Shown here: piece by piece, positions 24,330-34,021 of the stretch
Layout of the letters: each line of letters starts with the position of its first letter
Numbering within the stretch: position 1 is the first letter of the stretch
Notes under the pieces: generated by a model
Databases searched by the model: none
The model's input: only the letters and a program-made list of their open reading frames with translations
Told to the model about the DNA's origin: nothing
Source of the DNA: Affinundibacterium fentianense
GTDB taxonomy: Bacteria; Pseudomonadota; Gammaproteobacteria; Burkholderiales; Burkholderiaceae_D
Direction of reading: 5' to 3'
NCBI RefSeq assembly: GCF_018139545.1
Contig: NZ_JAGSPJ010000005.1
Location: forward strand, 293,112 to 357,111
Length of the DNA: 64,000 nt
Position numbers and translations under genes: made by a program

Positions 24330-25703
24330 TCAAGGTGTACGATGAACTTCGTCATCTTTGTTCACTTGCAAATTGTCGATCGGCTGCAAACTAGCGACGG
24401 AAATGGCCGCTACATGAGGGTCGTTGACTTTTTGCATCCTATCCTTGGAGCTAAATTCCAAAGGAAGGCGAGCTAAGCTAGCGGTCGCACCTTGCAATGA
24501 CGCCTCATTTGCGTCACCGATCAAAGGTAATAATGAAGCACGGTAGGACGCAATGGCAAAACTCGCTGGTAATAAAATTTCTTGTAAAGCTTTTGGTTTC
24601 TTCGTCTCTGGGTCAATCGATTTTGCATCGATGCCGCTCAGTAAATCTAACCAGGTATCAAGCTCCAACAAGGCCTCGCTATTGTCGTTCGCAATGGAGG
24701 GGGCATCTTGCCCTGTTGGTAAGACACCCAGCACGGCTGATCCACGATGGTTGAGTAACTCACTCTCCGCGACATCGATCATTTCTGATGGCGTAATGAA
24801 GTGTGGTGTAACCGGATGTGAAAGCGCACCGTCCGCGAGAGACGCGAGATCGTCTCGTTGTAGTAGCCACATCTTTATGTCTGTTGTAGAAAGACCTGAT
24901 TGACCCAAGTGCACGCGTTGTCGTTCAATTTGATTGAGTGCTCGTGAAAACATGCCTTGCATATTCAGTAGAGCACTTTGTGCACGACCAATTGCTTGTG
25001 CAGCACGATGGGTTGCGGAGTCAGCTCGCGCATCATTGGTAATCGCATGAATAATTTGTGAACCTTTTTCCACCCAATCGCACGCCGTGTGCCATTTTTG
25101 TTGTGCCGCCCGCAGTTGAAATTCAGACCCTGAGGCAATTGCGTCAGCGAATTCCTCGGTTAACTCGATGAGACGACCCAGTAGGTGGTGCAATTGTTCT
25201 ACTGAGACCCCTCCCACGGCTTGCGCACCTGCCACCTGTGTGAGCATGTAGCTGACTTCTGATGCATCGTCTTGTTGTTCAACTTGGATGAGGGATTCAA
25301 TTGCCGCTAGAACATTGCGTGCCATCGGTGCGATTCGATACACCGATTGACTGGGATCCCAAACTAAGAGCCCAGTGCTGCGCAGACGCGTCAATACCGT
25401 TTCTAGAGCTTCTGGCTCTAAATACCCTAATTTGGCGTTGATATCTGCGCGACTTAATGCGGGCGAGTCGACATCCGCAGTGAGCTCGCGCAAGACCAGT
25501 AAGCGCATCAAGACGCTATTGATGCCGCCGTGGAATAATGCTGTAAATGCTTGCAGCATAGGTTGCGCGCGCCGCAAAGGGGCGAGAGCTACAACGTCAT
25601 CGGGAGTTAAACTGGATTTGAAGTAAGACTTGAGACTGAGGTCATTTTGATCTGACAAATCGTCTTCAATTCTTGCTATGGATTCTTCGTCGAAATTTTG
25701 CAT
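24330..25703 (-). CDS. Kleisin-like subunit of the SMC complex (MksF/JetA-like)
   Basis: 457 residues, soluble. After a short acidic N-terminus comes a winged-helix-like domain (about 60-130: LMRLLVLRELT..., ADINAKLGYLEPEALETVLTRLRSTGLLVW, YRIAPMARNVL). A long helical region follows (about 135-290: QKWHTACDWVEKGSQIIHAI, QAIGRAQSALLNMQGMFSRALNQIERQR), and then a C-terminal part that could hold the SMC-binding segment. This matches the MukF/MksF/JetA layout. It is the first gene of the trio, 54 bp before the KITE-like gene, as in mksFEB and jetABC operons. SD is weak. The kleisin would bridge the ATPase heads. Confidence in the family is moderate and in the complex as a whole higher. Confidence 0.72.
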   Translation of the reverse strand: MQNFDEESIARIEDDLSDQNDLSLKSYFKSSLTPDDVVALAPLRRAQPMLQAFTALFHGGINSVLMRLLVLRELTADVDSPALSRADINAKLGYLEPEALETVLTRLRSTGLLVWDPSQSVYRIAPMARNVLAAIESLIQVEQQDDASEVSYMLTQVAGAQAVGGVSVEQLHHLLGRLIELTEEFADAIASGSEFQLRAAQQKWHTACDWVEKGSQIIHAITNDARADSATHRAAQAIGRAQSALLNMQGMFSRALNQIERQRVHLGQSGLSTTDIKMWLLQRDDLASLADGALSHPVTPHFITPSEMIDVAESELLNHRGSAVLGVLPTGQDAPSIANDNSEALLELDTWLDLLSGIDAKSIDPETKKPKALQEILLPASFAIASYRASLLPLIGDANEASLQGATASLARLPLEFSSKDRMQKVNDPHVAAISVASLQPIDNLQVNKDDEVHRTP

Positions 25704-25912
25704 GCCGCATTTTACCTGCTTGGAACCCGCTTTTGTATTGTTAAAATTTTACTTTTTTCGAGGGGGAATCGAATTCCTCGGTTTCGATGAAGATCGGATG
25801 CGCTAATGATTATTTCATTTAGAACAAATAGTGTGAGAATAAGGTAATAACAGAGCTTAAAAATAGACTAATTGTCGATAAGTAGGGCATTTTTATCAAA
25901 TGGAGAAATAGC

Positions 25913-26449
25913 ATGACACAGCAACATGAACAAATTGCGACTCTTGGCGGTGGTTGTTTTTGGTGTACAGAGGCAGTTTTCCAACAAATACGGGGAATAA
26001 CTTTGGTGGAGTCTGGCTACAGCGGCGGACAAATACATCAACCCACCTACGAACAAATATGTACCGGACGAACTGGCCATGCCGAAGTGGTACGTTTGCG
26101 GTTTGATCCGGCTCTAGTTAGTTTTGCTAATATTCTAGAAATATTTTTCACTATTCATGATCCGACTACTTTAAATCGTCAAGGTGCCGATCAAGGTACA
26201 CAGTATCGTTCTGTCATTTTTTATCACGATGAGACTCAACAGACGATAGCGCGAGAAGTGATGCAAAGGATGGCCAGCCTATGGAACGACCCGATTGTCA
26301 CGGAACTAAGTCCTGCACCACAGTTTTATCTGGCAGAGGAATATCACCAGAACTATTTTGCACAACATCCTCAGCAAGCTTACTGTTCTTTTGTCGTCGC
26401 ACCGAAAGTAGCCAAGGTGCGGAAATTGTTTTTGACAAAATTACGTTAA
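25913..26449 (+). CDS. msrA: Peptide-methionine (S)-S-oxide reductase MsrA
   Basis: 178 residues with the catalytic motif GGCFWC (nucleophile Cys15), GYSGG with PTYEQICTGRTGHAEVV, IHDPTTLNRQGADQGTQYRS and the C-terminal EEYHQNYF, all diagnostic of MsrA. It reduces methionine-S-sulfoxide in proteins using thioredoxin-regenerated cysteines. TGGAG precedes the ATG at good spacing. It is a complete, apparently active enzyme, in contrast to the paralogue at 35037-35573. Monocistronic; cytoplasmic. Confidence 0.96.
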   Translation: MTQQHEQIATLGGGCFWCTEAVFQQIRGITLVESGYSGGQIHQPTYEQICTGRTGHAEVVRLRFDPALVSFANILEIFFTIHDPTTLNRQGADQGTQYRSVIFYHDETQQTIAREVMQRMASLWNDPIVTELSPAPQFYLAEEYHQNYFAQHPQQAYCSFVVAPKVAKVRKLFLTKLR

Positions 26450-26595
26450 ATATCCTTGGGAAGGGACGCTATTTCATTGCAGCTTAGATCTTGGTTTTGC
26501 GACCAACGTGGGGAAAAATGAGCTTGCTATTGTGAGGGATAGGACGTGAGATATTGATTTCTTTATCCATACCAGGCGTCGCTGTGACAAGTGAT

Positions 26596-27084
26596 TTAAG
26601 TTAACTGCTTATACATTACCAAAGCAGAGACGAAACCTAAGCGAGGATGTTGGAAGGCACGGGGTATTTCGCCGACGATTTCAAAACCCATCTTCTGCCA
26701 AAGGCGAACGGCCTCTGTATTCGTCGATACCACGAAATTGAACTGCATGGCGAGGTAGCCGAGGTCTCGGGCAAGCATTTGCGAGTGCTCGCACATGATG
26801 CTTGCAATGCCTCTCCCACGTGCTGACGCAGACACCATATAGCCGCAATTGCAGATATGGGAACCGCCGCCACTCTGATTGGTTTTGATGTAGTAACTGC
26901 CGAGAATTTTTCCGTCTTCGACGACAACGAAGGTTTTCCTTGGCGCCGTCATCCAGAGCGCTTGAGCGTCTTCTTTGCAGATATCTGGCGGGTACGTATA
27001 GGTTTCACCAGCAGAAACAATCTCCTGAAAGAAGGGCCAAATTTGTTCAAAATCGGCAGTTTCTGCTTGGCGGATTTCTCGCAT
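26596..27084 (-). CDS. GNAT-family N-acetyltransferase
   Basis: 162 residues from the ATG at 27084 (start MREIRQAETADFEQIWPFF, the typical GNAT beginning). The acetyl-CoA binding motif A is present as VSASARGRGIASIMCEHS, with R-G-x-G-I, followed by QFNFVVSTNTEAVRLWQKMG, the family's motif B. A longer frame to a TTG at 27129 is less likely. Substrate unknown; relatives acetylate small molecules such as phosphinothricin-like or amino compounds. Convergent with msrA. Confidence 0.88.
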   Translation of the reverse strand: MREIRQAETADFEQIWPFFQEIVSAGETYTYPPDICKEDAQALWMTAPRKTFVVVEDGKILGSYYIKTNQSGGGSHICNCGYMVSASARGRGIASIMCEHSQMLARDLGYLAMQFNFVVSTNTEAVRLWQKMGFEIVGEIPRAFQHPRLGFVSALVMYKQLT

Positions 27085-27171
27085 AGTCGAAGGGAATTTG
27101 CAGGGACGGATGCATAGTATGCCGCACAAGCTACCGTCTGTGTCAGGCGAGTTTGGTGAAATTGTATTCGC

Positions 27172-27585
27172 CTAGTTGATACTCGTCTTAAAACTACGGA
27201 TTGCCTTTTGTGAGTTGGTGTCTTTGCCGGTCGGGCGTGTGCTGTAATATTCAATGTTTACCTGACGAATGCCTGGCGTATTTGTCAGGATTGCGCCTGC
27301 TACCGATTCAATTTTTTTAAACTCGGACTCTTCGTTTGCACCATAAATTAAGATATACACGGTGTCAGAGATTTGCCGGCTGATACGATAAATTTTGGTA
27401 TGGCTATTTGACGCTTTGTCGCTGCTCTTGAAGTGGTTGTCAGTCGCGATATCTAATTGCATGCCAATCGACTCGGCGATTTTTTCTTCACGGGAATTTA
27501 CAGACGGATGACTAGAGCGGGTCTTTGACCAATAAAAGCCTGCACCGATCGTCACAAGTAGGCACAAGAGAATCAATTTTTTCAT
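27172..27585 (-). CDS. Hypothetical exported or membrane-anchored protein
   Basis: 137 residues: a short basic start and hydrophobic stretch (about 3-18) likely to be an uncleaved anchor or signal, then a polar domain with IYRISRQISDTVYILIYGAN and a C-terminal INIEYYS-like strand (QVNIEYYSTRPTG). No family recognised. Supported by codon-like composition, a clean signal and placement between same-strand genes. SD is weak. Function unknown. Confidence 0.65.
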   Translation of the reverse strand: MKKLILLCLLVTIGAGFYWSKTRSSHPSVNSREEKIAESIGMQLDIATDNHFKSSDKASNSHTKIYRISRQISDTVYILIYGANEESEFKKIESVAGAILTNTPGIRQVNIEYYSTRPTGKDTNSQKAIRSFKTSIN

Positions 27586-27873
27586 TGTCTTTATATTTTT
27601 TAATAAAAATACATCTTATCTTTTTAATTTTAAAAAGACAATTTGAAATCGCGACTGATGATAAGTGTGGTGAGAAAAAAGAACCTAGAAGCAAGCAAGA
27701 GCTCACATCGCGTTCGTGGTGCTGAACACAGTTGAAGTGTCCCACCAAAATGGCGGATCACAGTCAACTGTATACAGCTATTGCGTAATCACTCAAAAAT
27801 GTGAGCGAGAAGTCCAAAGAGGATGGGTAAAAAAACCGAGAGTACCTTACGTACGCACTGTTTACTTTCTCCC

Positions 27874-28386
27874 TTACTTCCGTGATTCCAAAATTTCATT
27901 CCACTTCGCGACCAGTTCAGCTTGCGAAGACAAGAGTGCAGTGGTATCGCCTTCAATCGTCACTTTTTCCATGACGTCGCCGCGCGCGATGCTATTTACA
28001 ACTTTTTGATCTTCAGCGCTAGCAACCAAACCAAATACGGTGTGTTTGCCATTCAAGTGAGGCGTTGGACCGTGAGTAATAAAAAACTGACTACCATTTG
28101 TGCCTGGACCCGCGTTTGCCATCGATAAAATACCGGCCCGATCGTGACGCAGCTCGCTCGTGCACTCATCTTTGAAGCGATAGCCCGGACCGCCCATTCC
28201 AGTGCCATCTGGGCAGCCACCTTGAATCATAAAATCGCTAATCACGCGATGAAAATTCAATCCATCGTAGTAGCCATGTTGAATGAGATTGACAAAGCTG
28301 GCACAGGTAATAGGGGTTTGTTCAGCAAATAAATTTAGGTTGATAGTACCTTTGTTGGTTTGCATGATGACTTTGAGTTGTGACAT
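27874..28386 (-). CDS. Cyclophilin-type peptidyl-prolyl cis-trans isomerase
   Basis: 170 residues without a signal peptide, so cytoplasmic (PpiB-like). It has the cyclophilin core: [55 protein letters not shown] and [10 protein letters not shown]. The active-site Arg (FHRV), Phe (SQFF) and the Gln/Phe residues are in place. The last ~25 residues form an extra helix. Catalyses proline isomerisation in folding. AAGGA precedes the ATG. Usual family length about 165. Confidence 0.94.
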   Translation of the reverse strand: MSQLKVIMQTNKGTINLNLFAEQTPITCASFVNLIQHGYYDGLNFHRVISDFMIQGGCPDGTGMGGPGYRFKDECTSELRHDRAGILSMANAGPGTNGSQFFITHGPTPHLNGKHTVFGLVASAEDQKVVNSIARGDVMEKVTIEGDTTALLSSQAELVAKWNEILESRK

Positions 28387-28734
28387 AGGAGATCCTTTGC
28401 GGTCTGATGAACTTCTTTTGAGAACTGCAAAAATGGGCGGCTTAGGCCCAATTCAGCGCTAACCGATATTTTACCAGTTCGAACCACTTTGAACGGAGAT
28501 GGTGCGGTTTGGGACGCTGTAGATATGCATCTCATCTATTCATGCACGGTGTACTGGCAATCCACATCTTTGCTAAAATGCACAACGAAGCTGGCTTATC
28601 CAAGCTAGGATGGTGATAGATGCTCCCAAAAAGACAGTGCAACATGTTTGCACGCACCAGTCGCATAAGGTTTTCGAACATTTGAATGGGTCAAAGTTCG
28701 GTCTGAGTTTCGATTATTTTGGGTGATCTAAGGT
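28387..28734. promoter_or_regulatory. 348-bp divergent intergenic region
   Basis: No gene seen. It separates cyclophilin (-) from the DUF3422 gene (+). An extended -10-like element TGCTAAAAT at 28571-28579 could serve the DUF3422 gene, with a leader of about 150 nt, but no good -35 lies 17 bp upstream. Weak evidence. Confidence 0.3.
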
Positions 28735-30087
28735 ATGCATTTTTTTGAATTAAACCATCCTCAGCGCGTCGCGCTGGCGACGGAGATCCATTCACGTCCC
28801 TTTTTACGCTTACAGGCGCCTGAGCTTGTCTCTCATTTAGCTGTCTACAGCGAGCGTCAAAATGCGCCAGACATTTCTTTGCATGAGCAGCAGTATGTTT
28901 TGCTGAAGAATTTATGCCAACATCTGGGTGTGAGTCCGCCCGACCAAGAGGCCAAATACTACTATGTGGATACGTCAGTATTTCGTTTGAAATGGGAATG
29001 CCATACTGAGTTTGCTACCTACACTTTTGCGCAAACACAGAGCCGCGCTGATTCACTGGAGCAAAGCTTGATGCACATGCCGAGCACACGTATTCCCCAA
29101 GCGTGGCTGCATCAATTGCAGGGTAAAGTCTTGGTTGCTGCCCACCTGATATTAGATAATCGATCAATTTCTGCTGAGGATTATTTCAAAGAAGTACAGC
29201 AAGTTTTCCAAGGAAATCCACTAGCCGGTAGTCGTGTCATGCAGGGTGGTGAGTTTTGGTCCGATTTCGTTGTTCATGCCGATGGATTCTCGCGGTTTGT
29301 TATCCGTGATGTTGGAATGCGCTCACAGCAGGCTGGCCGTCTCGCGCAAAGAATTCTAGAAATCGAGACGTATCGAATGATGGCGCTGTTGGGCCTACCT
29401 CATGCCCAAAAAGCAGCACCAGAATTGAATACCATCGAAGCGCAACTGGTTGATCTCGCGAGCGCAATGGTGGCTGGCGATCGACCGTGGGAAATTCAGA
29501 CAGAACAGGATGCTGGCGATGCGGAACGCATTTTATTAGAAGACATTACCCATTTGGCGGCTCGTATTGAAAAACTTGCCTTGGAAAATAATTACCGCTT
29601 TGCTGCCTCGAAAGCGTATTTCGGATTGGTTCACGCACGGATTGATGAACTACGTGAACAACGCATTGAGGGATTGCCTATGGTTGCGGAATTTATGGAG
29701 CGACGCCTGACTCCAGCGATGAACACCTGCGATGCTGTCGCCAATCGACAAGAGAGTTTGGCTGGTCGTATCGCTCACTCGAACGATTTACTACGTACGC
29801 GGGTTGGCATAGTGCAAGAACGACAAAATAGGCAGATTTTACAATCGATGAATATTCGAGCAGCCCAACAGCTCCACTTGCAGCAAGCGGTAGAAGGTTT
29901 GTCGGTCGCGGCGATTTCTTATTATGTGATTGGACTTTGGGGGTATGTTGCCAAGGCCGCAAAAGAAGTGGGTTGGCTTGCCCATACTGAGAGCGTGATT
30001 GGAGTTGCGGTGCCGGTCGTACTTGGTCTTGTTTGGATCGGTTTGCGAAAATTGCATCGTGCGCTGCCACATCAAAAAATGAGCTAA
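28735..30087 (+). CDS. DUF3422 family membrane protein
   Basis: 450 residues starting MHFFELNHPQRVALATEIHSRPF, the signature start of DUF3422 proteins. The large N-terminal portion is soluble, followed by a helical segment with many Q/R residues (about 320-390) and two hydrophobic helices near the C-terminus (about 390-412 and 422-440). The family is common in proteobacteria and of unknown function; it has been described as a CorA-like arrangement with two C-terminal membrane helices. The start has no strong SD. Stands before the deacetylase gene, 141 bp apart, so an operon is uncertain. Confidence 0.85.
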   Translation: MHFFELNHPQRVALATEIHSRPFLRLQAPELVSHLAVYSERQNAPDISLHEQQYVLLKNLCQHLGVSPPDQEAKYYYVDTSVFRLKWECHTEFATYTFAQTQSRADSLEQSLMHMPSTRIPQAWLHQLQGKVLVAAHLILDNRSISAEDYFKEVQQVFQGNPLAGSRVMQGGEFWSDFVVHADGFSRFVIRDVGMRSQQAGRLAQRILEIETYRMMALLGLPHAQKAAPELNTIEAQLVDLASAMVAGDRPWEIQTEQDAGDAERILLEDITHLAARIEKLALENNYRFAASKAYFGLVHARIDELREQRIEGLPMVAEFMERRLTPAMNTCDAVANRQESLAGRIAHSNDLLRTRVGIVQERQNRQILQSMNIRAAQQLHLQQAVEGLSVAAISYYVIGLWGYVAKAAKEVGWLAHTESVIGVAVPVVLGLVWIGLRKLHRALPHQKMS

Positions 30088-30228
30088 ACGCAATCATCTG
30101 GTGTTTTTGTTTGCGAATCACAAAAGCCTTGATGCAACGCAAATCTCTGCTGCGATAACTTTACGCAGCGACGGCATCAGACTAGAATCAATCAGGAATT
30201 TTATCCTCACTCACTAGGAGTCAGCGCA

Positions 30229-31164
30229 TTGCTAGCCGCCTATATTACCCACACAGATTGCCAGAAGCACGATATGGGCAATCAACATCCTGAGTGTCCA
30301 GAACGATTGGGCGCAGTGAATGATCAGTTGTTGATCAAAGGATTACTTGATTACATGGATCAACTCGATGCTCCTTTGGCGACGCGTGAACAATTGGCGC
30401 GTGCCCACAGTGAATTTTATTTGGACGAGTTTGCCGAAATCGCGCAGTCTGTGCCAGACGGAGGACACCGACAAATTGATCCCGATACCAATATCAATGA
30501 GTTTTCTTATCAAGCCGCTTTGCGCGCTGCTGGCGCGGCTGTGTTGGCAACGAATTTAGTCGCAGCGGGTCAAGCACCGGTTGCTTTCTGTAATATCCGT
30601 CCACCAGGGCATCATGCTGAACGGAGCAATGCTGGTGGATTTTGTTTTTTCAATAATGTTGTGGTCGGTATTCGTCATGCCCTGGCGCAACATGGGATGG
30701 AACGGGTCGCATTAATTGACTTTGACGTGCATCATGGAAATGGTAGTGAAGATATTTTATTTGATGATCAACGGGTACTTATGTGCTCGATTTTTGAAAA
30801 AAATCTGTATCCATTTTGTGGTGACGTGCCGATGGGTGCCAATATGATTAATGTGGGCTTACCTAGTCGCTCGGGTAGTGAAGCCTTTCGGCAGGCTGTG
30901 ATGGATGCGTGGTTGCCCGCGTTGGAAAAATTTCAACCGCAAATGATCTTCATTTCTGCTGGTTTTGATGGACATCGCGAAGATGATATGGGTAATTTGG
31001 CTTTGGTGGAGTCTGATTACGAATGGGTCACAAAGCAACTAGTGCAGATCGCACAAAAGTACTGCCAAGGTCGTATCGTTTCTTGCCTGGAAGGTGGCTA
31101 TGATCTGTCTTCGCTTGGTCGCAGTGCAACTGCACATGTGCGAGTTCTGATCGGTGCGGATTGA
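30229..31164 (+). CDS. Histone-deacetylase-family (class II-like) deacetylase
   Basis: 311 residues from a TTG start with AGGAG 8 nt upstream, which decides the start. The arginase/deacetylase fold residues are complete: HPECPERL near the start, RPPGHHAE (His-His dyad), FNNVVVGI, the zinc ligands in DFDVHHGNG, FISAGFDGH, and the end LEGGYDLSSLG. Zinc-dependent removal of acyl groups from lysine or from acetylpolyamines. Bacterial members act on proteins such as acetyl-CoA synthetase (AcuC) or on small amines. It is followed 76 bp later by a Pat-like lysine acetyltransferase fusion, which favours a role in reversible protein acetylation. Confidence 0.9.
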   Translation: MLAAYITHTDCQKHDMGNQHPECPERLGAVNDQLLIKGLLDYMDQLDAPLATREQLARAHSEFYLDEFAEIAQSVPDGGHRQIDPDTNINEFSYQAALRAAGAAVLATNLVAAGQAPVAFCNIRPPGHHAERSNAGGFCFFNNVVVGIRHALAQHGMERVALIDFDVHHGNGSEDILFDDQRVLMCSIFEKNLYPFCGDVPMGANMINVGLPSRSGSEAFRQAVMDAWLPALEKFQPQMIFISAGFDGHREDDMGNLALVESDYEWVTKQLVQIAQKYCQGRIVSCLEGGYDLSSLGRSATAHVRVLIGAD

Positions 31165-31240
31165 CACCGCCATTTGTTGTAAAGGCTGCTTCAGGGTTTG
31201 GCTTATCGAATCCAAATGATTTTTCTAGAATGAGAAGAAA

Positions 31241-33919
31241 ATGAATAAACATTATCTCAGTTCCTTGTTTTCACCGCGCTCTATCGTCGTGTTCGCTGGT
31301 GATCGAAGCGCGATAGAAACACAAACGCCGGTGACTCGGGTATTTCTACAGCATCTCGAAAACAAAGAGTTCCAAGGTAGTGTGACGTATTTGGATAGCC
31401 GCGTGAAGGGGACCTTGGCTGAGCTTGCCAATTCGCGAGCTGACTTGGCGATTCTGGCTTTACCAAACGAAGAGTTGAGTGCTGCGCTCGAAGTGGTGGG
31501 GCGGATACAGTGTCGAGCTGCATTGATACTCTCGATCGGCGTTGATGCAGTGCAGGCGAAGAACTTGCACAAGATTGCGAAACAACATGGTATCTCGCTG
31601 CTAGGTCCGAACAGTTTGGGATTCCAGCGACCCAAGGCGCATTTGAACGCGAGCGCACTGGGTAAGCTAGCGCAGCCCGGCTCACTGGCCGTCGTGTCGC
31701 AATCAGGGGCGATTACAAGCTCGATCCTGGATTGGGCAGCGAAAAATGGCGTCGGCTTTTCAGCTGTCGCTTCGTTGGGCGTTAACACGGCCGTCGATCT
31801 AGCCCAAGTGTTAGATTTTTTGGCAGATGATGCGGCAACACAAACCATCGTTGTTTATATTGAAGGTATTAAGAATGCGCGTCGGTTTATGAGCTCCTTG
31901 CGCGCTGCAGCCAACTCGAAACCCGTCATCGTTTTGAAATCAGGTCGAAAACCCGATGGCTCGAAAGCCGCCCTAACGCATTCAGGAAATATCGTCGGAA
32001 GTGATGCTATTTTTGATGCGGCTTTGCAGCGAGCGGGCGCAGTTCGTGTTCATTCTATGGTGCAGTTGTTCGCTGCAGCCAAATGTTTATCAGCGCGGTA
32101 TTTACCGGTTGGACGGCGCTTGGCGATTATTTCTAATGGCGGTGGACCTGCAGTGTTGGCAGCAGATTTCTTGAATGAGGTCGAATTGGAGTTGGCGCGT
32201 TTACCAAACGAGGTAACGAAAGACCTGTATAAGAAGGTTTCTCCTTTTGCTGCATTGGAAGAGTTGATTGATTTGTCGCAGGCAGCCGATGCCGAACATT
32301 ATCGTGCCGCGGTAACCGCTTGCGCGCATTGCAACGAAGTCGATGGGATTTTAGTGATATTGTCACCAATCGCTGGTGTAGACACGGGCGCAATTGCACA
32401 GGTTTTGGCTGATCTGCAGGCTACTGTCGGCAAACCATTGATTAGCTGTTGGATGGGTGACGAAAAAGTGACGGCTGCCAGAACCATCTTGTTTAAAGCC
32501 GGTATCCCGAGTTTTAGAACACCGGAGGCTGCTGTTGATGCATTTAATCATGTATCCCTATTTCATCGCAATCAACAACTCTTGCGCCAAGTTCCACCGC
32601 CACTATCGCAATTGGCGAAACCCGATTTAGAGGGGGCGCGGATCTTAATTGAAAGCGTACTAGCTGAACGCCGTAAAGTTCTTACCGAGATGGAATCGAA
32701 AGCGCTCCTTTCGGCATTCCATATCCCTGTCACCAAGACCATGTTGGCTCGAAGTTCTACTGAGGCCATGCTCGTCGCCAACCAATTGGGCTACCCAGTC
32801 GCATTAAAAATTGACTCGGCAGATATTTCTCACAAATCAGATGTGCAGGGTGTATTACTCAATGTCGCGAATGCAACCGGCGTTAGAGATGGCTGGCAAG
32901 ACATGCTGCAAAGAGTGAGTCAATTGCGGCCAGATGCCAAAATAAATGGGGTGACCGTACAAAATATGTCGGGCAAACCTGAGGGGCGTGAACTATTTAT
33001 TGGCGTTTCAACCGATGAATTATTTGGCCCCGTCATCTCTTTTGGCGCCGGCGGTGTGATGATTGAATTAATCGCAGATCGCGCGATTGAGTTACCACCC
33101 CTTAATCAGTTTTTAGCGCATCGTTTAATTGATCGCGTGCGTTGTGCAGAAATGCTCGGGGCATGGCGCGGCATGCCTCCGGTCCATCGTGATGCGCTCG
33201 AGCAAATTTTGCTGCGGGTTTCAGAGATGGTCTGTGCTTTGCCACAATTGCGTGAGATGGATATCAACCCACTCATCGTCGATCATTCTGGCGCTTTAGC
33301 CGTGGACGCACGCGTAGTGGTGGATCATTCACCAGCAGAACCAGGAAATTACGAGCATCTGGCAATTTCACCTTATCCGTCAGATAGAGAGACAGAATGG
33401 CCGCTCCGCGATGGTCGTATGTACGTGTTACGGCCTTTGCATCCCCATGATGCTGAAATGTTGCAAGATTTGGTACGTCGACTATCGCCTGAGAGTCGCT
33501 ATTTCCGTTTCGTTTCTTCGATGCGTGAATTGTCCGACAGGATGTTGGCAAAATTCACCTTGATTGACTATGACCGTGAAATGGCTTTGGTTGCGATTCA
33601 TAGCGAGCGGCATCCGCAATCCGACGGAAGTTTTCTTGAAACGGAACGGATCATCGGTGTTTCCCGATATGTGACGAATCCGGATAAAAGCACTTGTGAA
33701 TTTTCTCTGCTGATTGCCGATGACTTCGCCGGACAAGGTTTAGGTACCCGGTTGATGCAATCGATTATCGAAGTCGCTCGTAGTCGCGGTCTTGCGTATA
33801 TCGAGGGCTTGGTTCTGACCAATAACTCAAATATGTTGAAATTGATGCGAAGTTTGGAATTTGATATCCGTTCCTATCCTGAAGATCCGGATTTCCGCCT
33901 ATGTGTTAAAGCATTGTAG
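31241..33919 (+). CDS. Acyl-CoA synthetase (NDP-forming)-GNAT fusion, Pat-like protein acetyltransferase
   Basis: 892 residues. A CoA-binding domain (about 1-130, ending LLGPNSLGF) and two succinyl-CoA-ligase-like domains follow in order, with VVSQSGAITSSILDWA and the phospho-histidine-type loop containing H247 (LTHSGN). Next is an ATP-grasp domain (about 480-700: GYPVALKIDS, SHKSDVQGV, FGAGGVMIELI, MDINPLIV) and a C-terminal GNAT domain (about 730-892: ISPESRYFRF-like block, DFAGQGLGTRLMQSIIEVA). This is the Pat/YfiQ architecture that acetylates lysine in acetyl-CoA synthetase and other enzymes. Known Salmonella Pat is described as having a dead synthetase half lacking the catalytic His; here a His is at the matching place. 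GAGAAG precedes the ATG. Confidence 0.92.
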   Translation: MNKHYLSSLFSPRSIVVFAGDRSAIETQTPVTRVFLQHLENKEFQGSVTYLDSRVKGTLAELANSRADLAILALPNEELSAALEVVGRIQCRAALILSIGVDAVQAKNLHKIAKQHGISLLGPNSLGFQRPKAHLNASALGKLAQPGSLAVVSQSGAITSSILDWAAKNGVGFSAVASLGVNTAVDLAQVLDFLADDAATQTIVVYIEGIKNARRFMSSLRAAANSKPVIVLKSGRKPDGSKAALTHSGNIVGSDAIFDAALQRAGAVRVHSMVQLFAAAKCLSARYLPVGRRLAIISNGGGPAVLAADFLNEVELELARLPNEVTKDLYKKVSPFAALEELIDLSQAADAEHYRAAVTACAHCNEVDGILVILSPIAGVDTGAIAQVLADLQATVGKPLISCWMGDEKVTAARTILFKAGIPSFRTPEAAVDAFNHVSLFHRNQQLLRQVPPPLSQLAKPDLEGARILIESVLAERRKVLTEMESKALLSAFHIPVTKTMLARSSTEAMLVANQLGYPVALKIDSADISHKSDVQGVLLNVANATGVRDGWQDMLQRVSQLRPDAKINGVTVQNMSGKPEGRELFIGVSTDELFGPVISFGAGGVMIELIADRAIELPPLNQFLAHRLIDRVRCAEMLGAWRGMPPVHRDALEQILLRVSEMVCALPQLREMDINPLIVDHSGALAVDARVVVDHSPAEPGNYEHLAISPYPSDRETEWPLRDGRMYVLRPLHPHDAEMLQDLVRRLSPESRYFRFVSSMRELSDRMLAKFTLIDYDREMALVAIHSERHPQSDGSFLETERIIGVSRYVTNPDKSTCEFSLLIADDFAGQGLGTRLMQSIIEVARSRGLAYIEGLVLTNNSNMLKLMRSLEFDIRSYPEDPDFRLCVKAL

Positions 33920-34021
33920 ATTGGTGCTTATTCCAATCCTCGCGAGAGGAACGGCGTGGTAGTGCACGCCAGATAGGACATTTGTTGTCGAATTAGGTCT
34001 TTATTTGCTTCGACGCCAGTT

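Noticed and set aside
20640-25703. Calling the SMC operon a complete Wadjet plasmid-defence system
   Set aside because: No JetD-like nuclease is encoded on either side, and MksBEF has the same gene order; only the generic SMC complex is supported.
31252-31848. 198-codon - strand ORF opposite the Pat-like gene
   Set aside because: Fully inside the acyl-CoA-synthetase coding region in antisense; Cys/Ser/Arg-rich translation with no domain.
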